From Zeugodacus cucurbitae (Eukaryota; Arthropoda; Insecta; Diptera; Tephritidae): a DNA stretch of 64,000 nucleotides. Numbering within the stretch: the stretch's first letter is position 1; every line of letters starts with the position of its first letter. This document shows, in pieces, positions 1 to 10,499 of this stretch. The notes below the pieces were generated by a model. That model searched no databases. It saw only the letters and a program-made list of their open reading frames with translations, and had not been told where the DNA came from. Both the position numbers and the translations under genes were made by a program. The DNA lies in NCBI RefSeq assembly GCF_028554725.1, contig NC_071669.1, positions 5,471,501-5,535,500 on the forward strand. The letters are read 5' to 3'.

Positions 1-200
1 GTGTGTCATAAATATTATTGCCAATAAAGGTAATAAATTAAAATTGACGCGCCGCACAACACAACGCACGTGCGCATAAAGAAATTTACCAGCAGTGGGT
101 TACTCATACGCCGCGTAGCACTTGCACTGTATTGAGTGGGTTACTCATACGCCCTGTCCATGCTACGAATAGCTGGTTTGGTTGCTCATACGCCGTGTAC
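1..200 (-). repeat. Cluster of three GTTACTCATACGCC motif copies
   Basis: Copies of the dispersed motif (reverse orientation of GGCGTATGAGTAAC) lie at 99-112 and 140-153 (exact) and 181-194 (one mismatch). The first is followed by GCGTAGCAC, the second by CTGTCCATGC and the third by GTGTAC, so similarity past the core is partial. Spacing is about 41 bp. No coding frame or known element explains the cluster. The same motif recurs at about 17 other places in the window. Confidence 0.8.
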
Positions 201-840
201 AATTCCATACCTCGCACGCACGCATGCTCTGACAGCTATCAACAGCTCAAGTATTTGCACACATACATATTTATAACGGCGCATTTCTGCTTGCTGAAAT
301 TTTTATGGCTTTTATCACTGTGTGCATATGAAATGGGTTACAACAACAATTACTTATATTTAAATGCACACAAATGAGTAATCTTAACACAAACAGCCTT
401 GGCAAGCAACTCACACACACACTCCTCTTTACCACTCTCTCGAGTGTACAAGCTCTTCCACCTTACCTGCCTTACGCACCGTATCTTAATTGATTGATGT
501 CCTTGAGTTCGAAAATACCATTGGGAGCAAAAATTGTTGCTGCTGCTGCTGTTGCTCAACATTTCAGCACTGCAGGCGCTGAGTTGTAAATTGTTTTTGA
601 CTGCTGACTGCCTGCCTGCCTGTCTATCTGCCTACAAGCAAAGCCTGCTGGCTGCTGCATATTGAGCAGCTCATGAGCGTTATATGCCATCTTTGTGCGG
701 CATTGAATTGTGTTAAGCGTGAAATTATTTGAGCACACTCCGGGTGCACCGTTGGGTATTCATCACTTTAAGTGCTTCACCACATAAGTGAAAATGAATT
801 TTTAATGTCAGCATATGAATATGCAGACATTTGAATAATT
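201..840. other. Non-coding stretch, nothing recognised
   Basis: Mixed sequence with short simple runs, such as CTGCC-type repeats near 600-640 and a GCTGCT run near 540. Open frames here are short, low-complexity and without a plausible start context or domain. Confidence 0.5.
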
Positions 841-857
841 GCAAATGTTGCGCACAA

Positions 858-937
858 ACGCACACACACACTCATACTTATACTCATACTCGTACTCATA
901 TTTATACTCATACATATACTCATATTCATACTTATAC
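858..937. repeat. Short ACTCAT-type microsatellite
   Basis: Degenerate hexamer repeat of the ACTCAT/ACTTAT/ACTCGT type. It is the same kind of repeat that forms the long array at 25,320-25,980. The unit ACTCATAC is contained in the dispersed motif GTTACTCATACGCC, so the two may be related by origin; that link is inference. Confidence 0.75.
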
Positions 938-1880
938 AAAACCGACAGTCCGCCAGTTGCGAAAACGTTTGTGCAACGTGCTCAGCGTGTAATTATGAAA
1001 TGTATTTGAAATGTTTCCGAAATAAATTACCTTTCTCTAATGTAATTGAATGCGCATCAACATAATTTTGTTCTATATGGCATGCAGGCGCACAGTTGAG
1101 TAGACAGCTTCATTTGCATTGAAATTTGTTGATGAAATAATTGTCTAATTTACTAAATGTGCTATTTGAATTAAATTGTGGTTAAGCGTTTGAAAATTTA
1201 TGCAAATGAAAACAATATGGCTCAATATATTCAATATATTCAATGTAATAAATTATTTTTAATTTAATATTATTTACTTATTTATTTCTCAGTACCTAGC
1301 CTGAAAACACATTTTTTGAATCGAATGTATAAAAGATTATGCATAATGAGATTTATATGAAGATTATACATTACTTGGTTTAACTTCTCAGCTAATTTAT
1401 TCCTGGAAAGAAAATGAACCAAATCTGCCTATGTCACTGGCTTATCTGTTATTTCAGGCATATTATTAGGTGTATTGAGCTGCAAGTTTCTTTTTAATTA
1501 ATTTTATTTTATTGTTATTATTCAATTTGTCTTAAACGCTTGTATTTCGACTGTTAATTTTTCTCACCACGACCTTTTTATTGTGAAACTCCTAAATGTA
1601 GGCAACACTTAATTTATTTTGATTTAAAATTCTAGTCCATAGTATATTTATATATTTTTATGCATATATATATGATATAATTTTATAGTTTTATATCTTT
1701 TTACTAGTAATAGTGCCGCTAGTGTTTGATCAAAATATTTTATATAATAACATTTGAACTTTTTCGACACTATGCATGCCTGCATTTATGTACTCTACTC
1801 CACATAAACTTTATTGTATTACATGGACTGCATAGTTGATTGATGATCCAAATAAAATTCTCCCCGAAGTTTGTTCTAGA
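938..1880. other. AT-rich non-coding stretch
   Basis: Very AT-rich sequence with no open frame of note, no recognisable element and no clear repeat before the minisatellite begins. Confidence 0.5.
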
Positions 1881-1894
1881 ATCTATTCAATATA

Positions 1895-2890
1895 ATTTTC
1901 TGAAAATATGAACTTCTGAAACACATAAATTTGTTTTAATTTGCTATCTACTCATCTATCAGATGATAAATTCTAAATACTGGAAATATGAACTTCTGAA
2001 ACAGGTAGTCTTTAAAGATTTTGGTGGAAATATGAACCTGAAACTGACTAAAGATTCTGAACATTTAATAAAAATATGAACTTGTGAAACAGGTATATTT
2101 TGAATAGATAAATACTAAATTTTTCCGAGAAAAATGACCTTTTGAAATAGATAAATTCGAAATGTGTTTTAGAAATATGAACTTCTGAAACATAGCAGAA
2201 ATTCTAAATATTTGCTAGAAATATGAACTCCCGAAACAGAAGATAAATTCTAAATATATTGGTAGAAATATGAACTTCTGAAACAGGCGATAAATTTTAA
2301 ATAATTGCTGAAAATATGAACTTGTGAAACAGAGGATAAATTCTAAATATTTACTGAGAATAAATTTTAAATATTTACTGGATATATGATCTTTGGAAAC
2401 AGAAGAAAATATGATTTTGTGAAGCAGAAGATAAATTCTAAATATTTACTGAGGATAAAATTTAAATATTTACTGGATATATGATCTTTGGAAACAGAAG
2501 ATAAATTCTAAATATTTGCTGAAAATATGAACTTCTGAAACAGAAGATAAATTCTAAATATTTACTGAGGATAAAATTCTAAATATTTGCTGAAAATATG
2601 AACTTCTGAAACAGAAGATAAATTCGAATTATTTGCTAGAAATATGAACTTGTGAAACAGAGGATAAATTTTAAATATTTACTGGATATATGAACTTTGG
2701 AAACAGAAGATAAATTCTAAATATTTGCTAGAAATATGAACTTCTGAAACAGAATATAAATTCTAAATATTTGCTGAAAATATGAACTTGTGAAACAGAA
2801 GATAAATTCTGAATATTTGCTAGAAATATGAACTTCTGAAACAGGATAAATTCTAAATATTTGCTAGAAATATGAACTTCTGAAGCAGAT
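1895..2890 (+). repeat. 45-bp minisatellite, about 20 degenerate copies
   Basis: The repeat unit is about 45 bp: an invariant part AAATATGAACTTCTGAAACA followed by a variable AGAAGATAAATTCTAAATAT and a TTGCT/TTACT tail. Copies at the left edge (1,900-2,200) are more diverged and unevenly spaced. Those at 2,390-2,880 are closer to consensus, suggesting more recent expansion or homogenisation there. A sub-variant with GGATATATGATCTTTGGAAA occurs at about 2,380, 2,470 and 2,680. It is non-coding. Confidence 0.9.
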
Positions 2891-3190
2891 AAAATTTGCG
2901 CTTTTGAAATACAATCTGAGTATATTGATAATCAAAAATTTGAAATATTTAAAAATTAGTGTTTGAAAATATGAGAATATATTTCTTAATATATTATTTA
3001 TGCTTAATAACACCAACTTTTTTATTAATCAGCTATAATCCTATTTAACTTAAACTTTATAATTTTTATTTTATCTAGACTTGCATGCTTATATTATATG
3101 AATATACAAATTTATATATGATTTCTCATATTTTTCAACAAAATATTCAGTGAAAGGTAAGTAAAAAACTTGATTACTATTATTGTAAAC
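2891..3190. other. AT-rich spacer
   Basis: AT-rich sequence between the minisatellite and the TGATGTTGTT cluster. An AAAG/GTAAGT at 3,153-3,162 resembles a 5' splice site, but no coding frame leads into it. Confidence 0.4.
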
Positions 3191-3194
3191 TTCT

Positions 3195-3995
3195 CTTGAT
3201 GTTGTTTGACCTAATAAATATCTATGTATTTGTATATATAATTAAATGTATATGAAACTCGAAAATAAGTAAATTCTTATAATTCAATGTTGCAAGTATG
3301 TTGTTCTATTATTATAAGTAAATTATAAAGAAAAATTCCACATAAAAAGACTACAGGAGTTGGAACAATCGAAAATAACTAACAGAGGTTTATTGAGCCG
3401 GAAGCAGGTAGCCTAAGTAAAGCGCTCCTTTAACGGAAACCACAAATCTTGATGTTGTTGTTGTTGATGTTTACATAATAAAATACTATAAAATATAAAT
3501 TATTTGATGTTGTTGCTAATATTTAAATGTCATTGATGTTGTTGGTGTTGAATGTTGTTGTTGTTAAGCATACAATTAAGAGAAATGTTGAAAAATTGTA
3601 AAATAATAACAAAAAAAATAAAGAAAATAAAAAAAGTAAATGTTTAATTAATATAAGTATCTGTATTATTTTTCGATGCTCTCAATGTTGTTTGTGATAT
3701 TTTTGTCACTTTCATAAAAAAAAATATACTAAGTTAGCAGTGTTTAATATATGTATAATACAATAAATATTTCTCAATGTGTATGTATGTATTCATATCT
3801 ATGTGTTTATATATTTCAAATTTCTTGATGTTGTTTCTCAATGTTGTATTTGTTGTTGCTGTTCAGAAAATACAAAAAAAAAAACAAAAAAATGTATGAA
3901 CAGTGTGCCATGGAAATAAGTCAATGTTGCTGCGTTTGTTGTTGTGTGTGTTACATTTTCTTATAAACAAACAACTCTACATATGTTGTTGTTGC
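3195..3995 (+). repeat. Cluster of TGATGTTGTT / TCAATGTTGTT words upstream of the exon
   Basis: Within 800 bp immediately 5' of the coding exon there are repeated + strand words of the form (T/C)(G/A)ATGTTGTT: near 3,198, 3,451, 3,466, 3,507, 3,534, 3,552, 3,682, 3,826, 3,838, 3,922 and 3,983. They are often preceded by CTT or CTC. They sit in AT-rich sequence with no element around them. UGUU-rich intronic sequence beside an exon can bind splicing regulators of the CELF/Bruno type, but that role is inference; the words could also be a decayed GTT microsatellite. Confidence 0.55.
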
Positions 3996-4087
3996 CCCAC
4001 AAACAACTAAACTAAACAACCAAACAACTGACAGCTTGTAAACATATTTATTTAGCTCCTTTCTACGCATTAAACATTTCATTGCAG

Positions 4088-4876
4088 ATAGCCGCAACAC
4101 GGACGAGGCCATTAGTTGAGAGAGGCAATAGCTATAACAACAACAATAGCAGCAGATGCAATAGCTACAATCACTGCAGTGGCAAAAGCTACAGCTTAAG
4201 CATGAGTACTAATAACAACAACAACAGCAACGTGAGTGCCGGTCATTGCAGACGTCTACAGCCTTATGACTTGAATGTGGCGCGCTTGCAGCACCAACAG
4301 CAACTCACACCGTTGCCGCTTAGCGCTACGCAACCACAACAAACAACAACATTGTTGCACGTGTTGCAGTTGCAGCAAATGCGACAATTTATAAGACAGC
4401 GTCAACAAGCACGTCTGCAACAGCAGCAGCAGCAGCAACAACAATATATACAAAAGCAACAACAACAATTTAAACTCAAATACCAACAACATCATAGTTT
4501 GCAACAACAGCAACAACACAAACTGTTGTTGCCCATAAATTTAATGTCGCGCCTTACGAACTTTGTCGGTGATAGTTGTTGTAATGCCAGTAGTCGTTCA
4601 TGTAGTAATCGCGTAGTGTCCGCGACGGCGGTTACTAACAGCGCCGTAAGTAATGATACTGCGTTAACAACAACAACAACAACCAAAACATCGTTGCCAT
4701 CACCAAAACAAAATTCCATTGTTAAGCTTTGCTAACAATCACTAAGCTCATCGTTGACGGCATCGGTTGCCGCTGGCGATGTCGCAAATGCACCGTCACA
4801 AACATCAAATGGTGGCAGCGCTGACGAAACGTCAGTTGTCACAAGTGAGCGGGAATGTGATGCCGACGACAAGAAG
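4088..4876 (+). CDS. Internal exon of a large unidentified gene, Gln/Asn-rich, with one in-frame TAA
   Basis: An acceptor (pyrimidine-rich tract ending TTTCATTGCAG at 4,087) and a donor (AAGAAG then GTAGGT at 4,877) bound a 789-bp, phase 0/0 segment of 263 codons. The frame is open except for one TAA at 4,733-4,735, codon 216. Residues 1-80 are Asn/Ser-rich, about 100-150 are Gln-rich with Arg/Leu, and 155-215 are Ser/Thr/Val-rich with several Cys. After the TAA, 47 further codons look coding (acidic, Ser/Thr/Ala-rich) and run straight into the donor. The frame has no ATG near its 5' end, so it is an internal exon. No domain is recognisable and I cannot name the gene. The Gln/Asn runs and the long flanking intron are typical of regulatory or neural genes in flies. 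The TAA could mean translational readthrough, an alternative C-terminus, a mutation or an assembly error. Confidence 0.65.
4733..4741 (+). promoter_or_regulatory. In-frame TAA in a leaky-stop context
   Basis: The stop and the next two codons are TAA CAA TCA. The pattern stop-CAR-YYA is the readthrough context first defined for the tobacco mosaic virus replicase stop. Stop-codon readthrough is common among Drosophila genes. The reading frame continues for 47 codons to a good splice donor. Whether readthrough happens is not shown by the sequence. Confidence 0.45.
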
Positions 4877-5354
4877 GTAGGTTGCTTGTTTATATGTAGT
4901 TTAGTTTATTTAGTGAAGATAAGGTTTTATTTGAGATAAGTATTTCTTTTGGCGATACTTTAGAGATCAAATAATTTAAATAGTCTGTCGAAATGGAAGC
5001 AAGAATTTATTTTTCTTTTAGCAGTATTAAATACCAAAATGTAACAATTTCATTTCCCAAAGCCATATACTCGCATTATACTCATCCCTCTTTTTGCCAG
5101 TTTATGGTTAGAAATTAAGGTAATAGTACGCTCAACGCCTGTGCGCATATTTATTACCACTTTAGTGTAGCATTATCGACGCGTGTTACGCCCACCGAAA
5201 TTGAGCGTATTTGCATAAATTAGAATAATTGAAAAGTGGCAAGAAAATGCCGTTAACAAAGCGCCGAAAATGTGCGCTGTTACGGTGGGATCATTGCCTA
5301 TAAGAGCATGTGTGTTTGGAAAAACATAAACTCAAAAGACTGTGAAGGAAATTT
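4877..5354 (+). other. Start of a long intron
   Basis: It begins with GTAGGT after AAGAAG. The following few hundred bases are ordinary AT-rich sequence with no second exon. No further convincing exon of this gene was found to the right end of the window, so the intron is probably at least 59 kb if the gene continues. Confidence 0.5.
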
Positions 5355-6115
5355 ATAAATTTATTCTTTTATTTTATTTTATTTTTTTAAATTTAATTTT
5401 ATTTAATTTAATTTTTTATCTCTTTTATTTTATTTTATTTTGTTTTATTTTATTTTATTTTATTTTATTTTAATTTTATTTTATTTTATTTTATTTTATT
5501 TTATTTTATTTTATTTTATTTAATTTTGTTTCATTTTATTTTATTTCATTTTATTTTATTTTATTTTATTAATTTTTTTAATTTATTTTATTTTATTTTA
5601 TTCTATTTTATTTTTATTTTGTTTCATTTTATTTTATTTTATTTTGTTTCATTTTATTTTATTTTATTTTATTTTATTTTATTTTATTTTATTTTATTTT
5701 ATTTTATTTTGTTTCATTTTATTTTATTTTATTTTATTTTATTCTATTTTGTTTTATTTAATTTAATTTAATTTTATTTTATTTTAAATTATTTTATTTT
5801 ATTTATTTTTTTTATTTTATTTTATTTTGTTTTATTTAATTTAATTTAATTTTTATATATTTTATTTTATTTCATTTATTTTTTTTTTGTTTTTATTTCA
5901 TTTTATTTTATTTAATTTTATTTTATTTTAAATTATTTTATTTTATTTATTTTTTTGTTTTTTATTTTTTTTACTTTTTTTATTTAATTTTTTTTTTGTT
6001 TTATTTAATTTAATTTAATTTAATTTAATTTTTATTTATTTTATTTTATTTTACTCTATTTATTTATTTTTTTGTTTTTTATTTTATTTTAAATTATTTT
6101 ACTTTATTTTATTTT
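5355..6115 (+). repeat. ATTTT pentanucleotide array
   Basis: About 760 bp of nearly uninterrupted TTTTA units with scattered TTTAA, TTTCA and TTTGT variants. It gives open frames coding for Phe/Ile/Leu/Tyr strings (for example 5,526-5,771) that are not genes. Confidence 0.95.
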
Positions 6116-7229
6116 ATGTTTCAATTTTTCCTACTGGGTCCTTCTAAAATTATATACCTATTTGCAACTCGTAAACATTTGTTGAAATCTATTACAAAAT
6201 GCTGGCAACGCAGCTCTATCAATGTATTTAGTACGCCCACAGCAGCAAAATTTCACGCAATTACAAACTCACAATCACACACACATAAATACATTCATAC
6301 AGTGACATACACTTGCCTCAATTCACAGAACTATTGCATTCGCGCTAAGTGCAATTTGCATAATGATACTGCGCTAGGTTTAGAGTAAATACATATATTT
6401 TTTGTACACTCTACATTTATACATACATACACAGAGCTCGCTTGTAAGCCTGCAGTCGAAATATTTGGCATATTTAGGCCCCCAAATGCGCATATAAATT
6501 GAAGCTTCTGTTTAAAAATTACTAAACCTCTTATATACTATTGTAGGCATGTATGTATGTATATTAAGTTATTTTGCTTTGCATTTCTGCTCGTAATCAC
6601 CTTAGAATTTTCGCATTTCCCAATTGCCGCTTTGTTGCCACTTTGAAAGGGTTTCACTGCAAAATTCCACGCATTTATTGGCTTTGTAGGCACCACTACT
6701 GTGAGTTGTAGCAATTCTGCCTTTTAGGTGCTAATATATATCAAAGTTAAATTCAATGAATGACCATAATTTGTTAAGCGTATTAGCCACAAATACTAAA
6801 AGCATACATTTGTTTCTTTGCGGAGAATTTTAAGTTTATATAAAGGGTTTTCGGAGGAGCGGTATTTTGTTATCATAAATAACCCAAAATTATCATGTAA
6901 AATATGCGAATTATGCGTCTCCTTTGGCGTAGTGAATACCGTATCCTTTGAAAAGAAAAATCCTGCTCGGAATCATCAGAGAAGCAGTAGTGGTTCTCCA
7001 CATCTCCAAAGTGTGTCAAAACTGGGGTCTCTCGGCTGGAATTTATTCGAGGCAGCCGCACCAATCACTTTCCCGAAATCATTTTAAAAATATAGCCCTA
7101 ATCTTTATAATAAAATTAAATACTTGGCCATAGCATTAAATTATATGGGTTTTATTCATCTTGAAAGTCATATGTCTCAAAAAACACACTTTAGTTAGAC
7201 TGGATAGTTATATGATACCATTCATACGC
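6116..7229. other. Non-coding stretch, nothing recognised
   Basis: Ordinary AT-rich sequence. The 6,820-7,090 part has several short overlapping open frames on both strands, and could be an old repeat, but no domain or terminal repeat supports a call. Confidence 0.4.
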
Positions 7230-8290
7230 GGTTATATATTTCTAGCTTTGGCAGTTTGGCGCCAACAGTGATGCCAGGTCCTTCTCCACCTTGTTCTTCC
7301 AACGAAGTGGACGTTTGCCTCTTCCTAGGCTTCCACCAGCGTGTACTGCATAGGACACTTTCAGAGCTGGAGCCCCAAACAACATAACCTATGTCATTGT
7401 CGTCGTATAAATCGTACAGCTCATCATTCCATCGTCTTTGGTATTAGCCGTTTTCAATGTTCAGAGGACTGTAAATCTTGCGCAAAACCTTTCTCCCGAA
7501 AACTCCTAGTGCCGCCTCATTGGACGTTGATATCGTCCACGATTCTGTACCATAAAATAGGACGGGAATAATGAGGGCCTTGTAGAGTTTAGTTTTTGTT
7601 CGTCCAGAGAGGACTTTACTTTTCAATTGCCTACTCAGTCCATAGTAGCACCTGTTAGCAAGAGTGATTCAAGGCTGGTGTTCTTCAAAGTTATGACTGT
7701 CAACAGTATGACTGTCAACAGTAACGTGGGAGCCAAGACGCGAATGCGCTGACTGTTTGTTTGACGACAGGAGATATTTCGTCCTTTCCCCGTTCACCAC
7801 CAGACCCATACGCTTCGCTTCCTTATCCAGTAATGTAGAACTAACGGCGCGGGTGCTGTTTCCAATGATATCGATATCATCGGCGTACGCCAGCAGCTGT
7901 ACACTCTTATAGAATATTGTACCTTCTTTGTTTAGCTCTGCAGCTCGAATTATTTTCTCCTACATCAAGTTATAGATGACACACGATAGTGAGTCACCTT
8001 GTCTGAAAACCTCTTACGGAGCTTTTGGTGTTGCTCAACGTCAGTTAACATAGCCGTATTAGTTTTGAGCGGATACCAAATTCAGACATAGTGGCATAGA
8101 GGCAACTCGTTTTCGTGCTGTCGAAAGCAGCTTTAAAGTCGACAAATATATGGTGTGTGTCGATCCTCTTTTGACGGGTCTTCTCCAGAATTTGGCGCAT
8201 GGTCAAGATCTGGTCAGTTGTGGATTTTCCAGACCTAAAGCCACACTGATAAGGTTCAATCACAATTCATTACCATTATTAACCTGAAAA
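7230..8290 (-). pseudogene. Non-LTR retrotransposon (LINE) reverse transcriptase remnant
   Basis: Conceptual - strand translation recovers, in several broken frames, a LINE-type reverse transcriptase. From 8,263 down there is QCGFRSGKSTTDQI, then HHIFVDFKAAFDS (RT block with the first catalytic Asp). At 7,876-7,887 comes the YADD box (context LLAYADDIDII), followed by MGLVVN and the C-terminal part NRCYYGLSRQ, IIPVLFYGTESWT and FGRKVLRKIY up to about 7,444. The order is right, but there are stops at about 7,700 and 8,050, and sequence between the FVDFKAAFD and YADD blocks is shortened with frameshifts. No ORF1, endonuclease or 3' tail is seen, so this is a dead fragment. The protein type is common in fly genomes; I do not assign a clade firmly. 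Confidence 0.85.
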
Positions 8291-10019
8291 TTCAGGTCTA
8301 TGAAACTGCTACTCTGGATAACTTTGAAGTTGATTTGGGCTGAGATCACTCATTGTACATATTATATTATCGATTTTTGAACCTTATGTTTTATTGAAAT
8401 CGAGACCTTCTCAAGTCGTCATGTACAGAGTGCCCCTTCATGTATTTATTTGCAACAACTTTCTGGACTGTTAACTCGCATCTTCCAACTACAAGAAAAA
8501 AATCTTACTTTATATTAAAGCCATAGAGAATGCAAAGCGATTCCAAGAAAACTAACTGAAATATGCTAGAACGAAATCGTGTCAAATCAAATGGCGTAAA
8601 CTTGCAACAACCTGAAAAAAATAAAAAACAAAAACAAAAGAGAAGAAGTTGCATTAAAATAGCGTGCATTAAATGCAACAAATAAAATGTGCAATGCTGA
8701 AAGCAAACGTGGAAATTTGTGCGAGCGAAACAAAATAAAATAAAAGAGACAAGCGAATGCGCTAAAAAATGGCAAACACTTAGAAAAAGTTCGCATTCGC
8801 CTTTGTCTTGGTACGCGTTCACACCTGATTGCATGCAACAAAATGTGCAACAACAGAAATAAATGACGCTGAGCAGAAGAATATATATAATGAAGCAACT
8901 AAATTTTTAACGCCTACACAACTACATTAACAACAACAACACTTGCAACAATTTACTTTAGTTGCTTGTGTAAGATTTGTTGCTGCGCTGCCACTACGGC
9001 TTTGCAGCTGCAACATTTGTTTCATGAGGCAGATCGTGAGCGCACAGGGCAACACGTTGAATTATGTGCAAATCACGTAAAATGTTGCGAAGAGAGAGAA
9101 GAAGACAGAGAAGCTCTCACATACATACACACTCTCGCACATGCAAAGCTGAGCGCATTGTTTATGCATGTGGGCGCAGGCAGTTAAAAACAACGTGATT
9201 TGTAGCCAACAAATAGATGATCACATGTGCACAATAACAACAACAGCAGCGAGTAGACACATGTGTGTTATCGGCAAAAAAATGCTAAGAACCACAGACA
9301 CACACTGAGAGTTGGCAGCCTACAAATCGCATGTTGGATGTGCAACACACTCACACACAATAGTTGTTGTTGTTATTCACGCGCATCTCAGTCTCCAGCT
9401 CGCCTACAGTTTGTGTGGCATTTGTTGCAACACTCGTGCATTTTTCACCCCCAGGCACCTCAGACTACATTTTGGACGCCTCAGTCCACCACCATTCGTA
9501 TTCGCATTGCGCTGCACATGCTGGCTGATTGCACATTTTATTTTAGTTTATTGGTAGTGTTGCTTGCCTGTCTACGTCCTACCTACACTTGCTTGCTGAC
9601 TGCAGTAAATCTTGTGTACTCAGTCTCCTCAAATGACCTCTTCTCTGCTCAATCTAAATTCTAGCCCCCTCCATCTACGTGGGCGCATTTGTTGTGCTGT
9701 TTGTGTGCTCTGTTGCAGTTTGCGTGTCTACTTTTTGATGCAACAGCTGCCAGCGTGTCAGCTGAGCTCTGCGTGAATTATTTCCACACTTCTCTGAAAT
9801 TCTCTGGATTTACACTCATACATAAATATACGGCGCTCACACTGGTTTAAAAAAACATTTCGCGCGAGCAGAGTGATGCAAACTGGCATACAAATGCGGA
9901 ATACTGAAGTAGCAGTCCATGTCTGTGTATGCGATTGGAAAAGTGTTGATCAAACATTTATTGCAATGTAAGTGCTTAAGAGTGAGAATAATGGGAGCTG
10001 AAGCCTTTTAGAGTGTAAA
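8291..10019. other. Non-coding stretch, nothing recognised
   Basis: Less AT-rich than neighbouring sequence, with repeated short words such as TGCAACA and CACACA. Open frames at 8,505-8,898 (-) and 9,263-9,664 (+) have no domains and biased Phe/Leu/Cys or Cys/His/Ser composition, so I do not call them genes. Confidence 0.45.
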
Positions 10020-10138
10020 AATATATGTCCAACAGAAGTCGCTGCAGTGAAAAATTCTTCAAATTGATTATATAATGAGCATATAAAATATTTAGAGGTC
10101 TAAAGCACCGATTTCCTAACATTTTCTTAAAAAAGTGG
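10020..10138 (+). repeat. Left part of a tandem repeat unit split by the BEL element
   Basis: The sequence ending CATTTTCTTAAAAAAGTGG continues after the BEL element as TCTTACGCCTCCAGGTATGC at 16,554. Rejoined in order, it parallels the two following units: CCATTTTCTTAATACAAGTG then AGCATACGCC near 16,677-16,704, and CCATTTTGTTAATAAAAGTG then GCCGTACGCC near 16,845-16,872. The element therefore landed inside the first unit of a three-unit array. Confidence 0.75.
10134..10138 (+). repeat. Target-site duplication AGTGG, left copy
   Basis: AGTGG immediately precedes the LTR here and immediately follows the other LTR at 16,549-16,553. A 5-bp duplication is usual for BEL/Pao integrases. Confidence 0.9.
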
Positions 10139-10499
10139 TGTAAAAAAATATAAAGAATTTTTTGCAATTCGAACTAAAACGCTAGTTTTGAATTAATTTA
10201 TATTAATTTATTATTTTAATTTAAATTAATTAACAATTAGTTCTGAGAATTAAAAAATTTACTTTACACTCTACCCTCTAATGCGATAATGCCGATCTGT
10301 TAGCAACGGCTCCCGCTTTTGCCTATTTATTCCTTCTTTGCTAACTGATCTTCTGATTGCCCCCGTTTCTCCAAATCGACCAATCAAAATTCGCCACGAT
10401 AGCAATAAGCGCGTATGTAATTAGGACATACGTAAGTAATTAGGAAAAAACGTAACTAATTAGGATTACGTTAATGATGCTGCCATATCGTTCGTAACA
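10139..10499 (-). repeat. BEL 3' LTR (361 bp)
   Basis: Matches 16,199-16,548 base for base except for 11 extra bases at 10,405-10,415 (ATAAGCGCGTA). Because both LTRs are made from one template at integration, this indel arose afterwards or during that reverse transcription. The first 34 bp (- strand sense) also encode the polyprotein C-terminus. Three TAATTAGGA words (+ strand) lie in the U3 end. Confidence 0.97.
10418..10465 (+). promoter_or_regulatory. Three TAATTAGGA words in LTR U3
   Basis: TAATTAGGA at 10,418-10,426, 10,437-10,445 and 10,457-10,465, spaced 19 and 20 bp apart, and repeated in the other LTR at about 16,467-16,514. TAATTA is the core bound by many homeodomain proteins. 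In the U3 of a retrotransposon this could be an enhancer array; that role is inference. Confidence 0.4.

Noticed and set aside
3153..3162. AAAG/GTAAGT as a second ratchet site
   Set aside because: No pyrimidine tract and no CAG immediately before GTAAGT.
4256..4719. Leu- and Val-rich frames antisense to the exon
   Set aside because: Antisense of CAA/CAG and ACA runs; the sense frame has splice sites and coding composition.
5526..5771. Open frame coding for Phe/Ile/Leu/Tyr repeats
   Set aside because: Translation of the ATTTT microsatellite.
6818..7133. Overlapping short frames suggesting a DNA transposon
   Set aside because: No transposase motif, no terminal inverted repeats seen.
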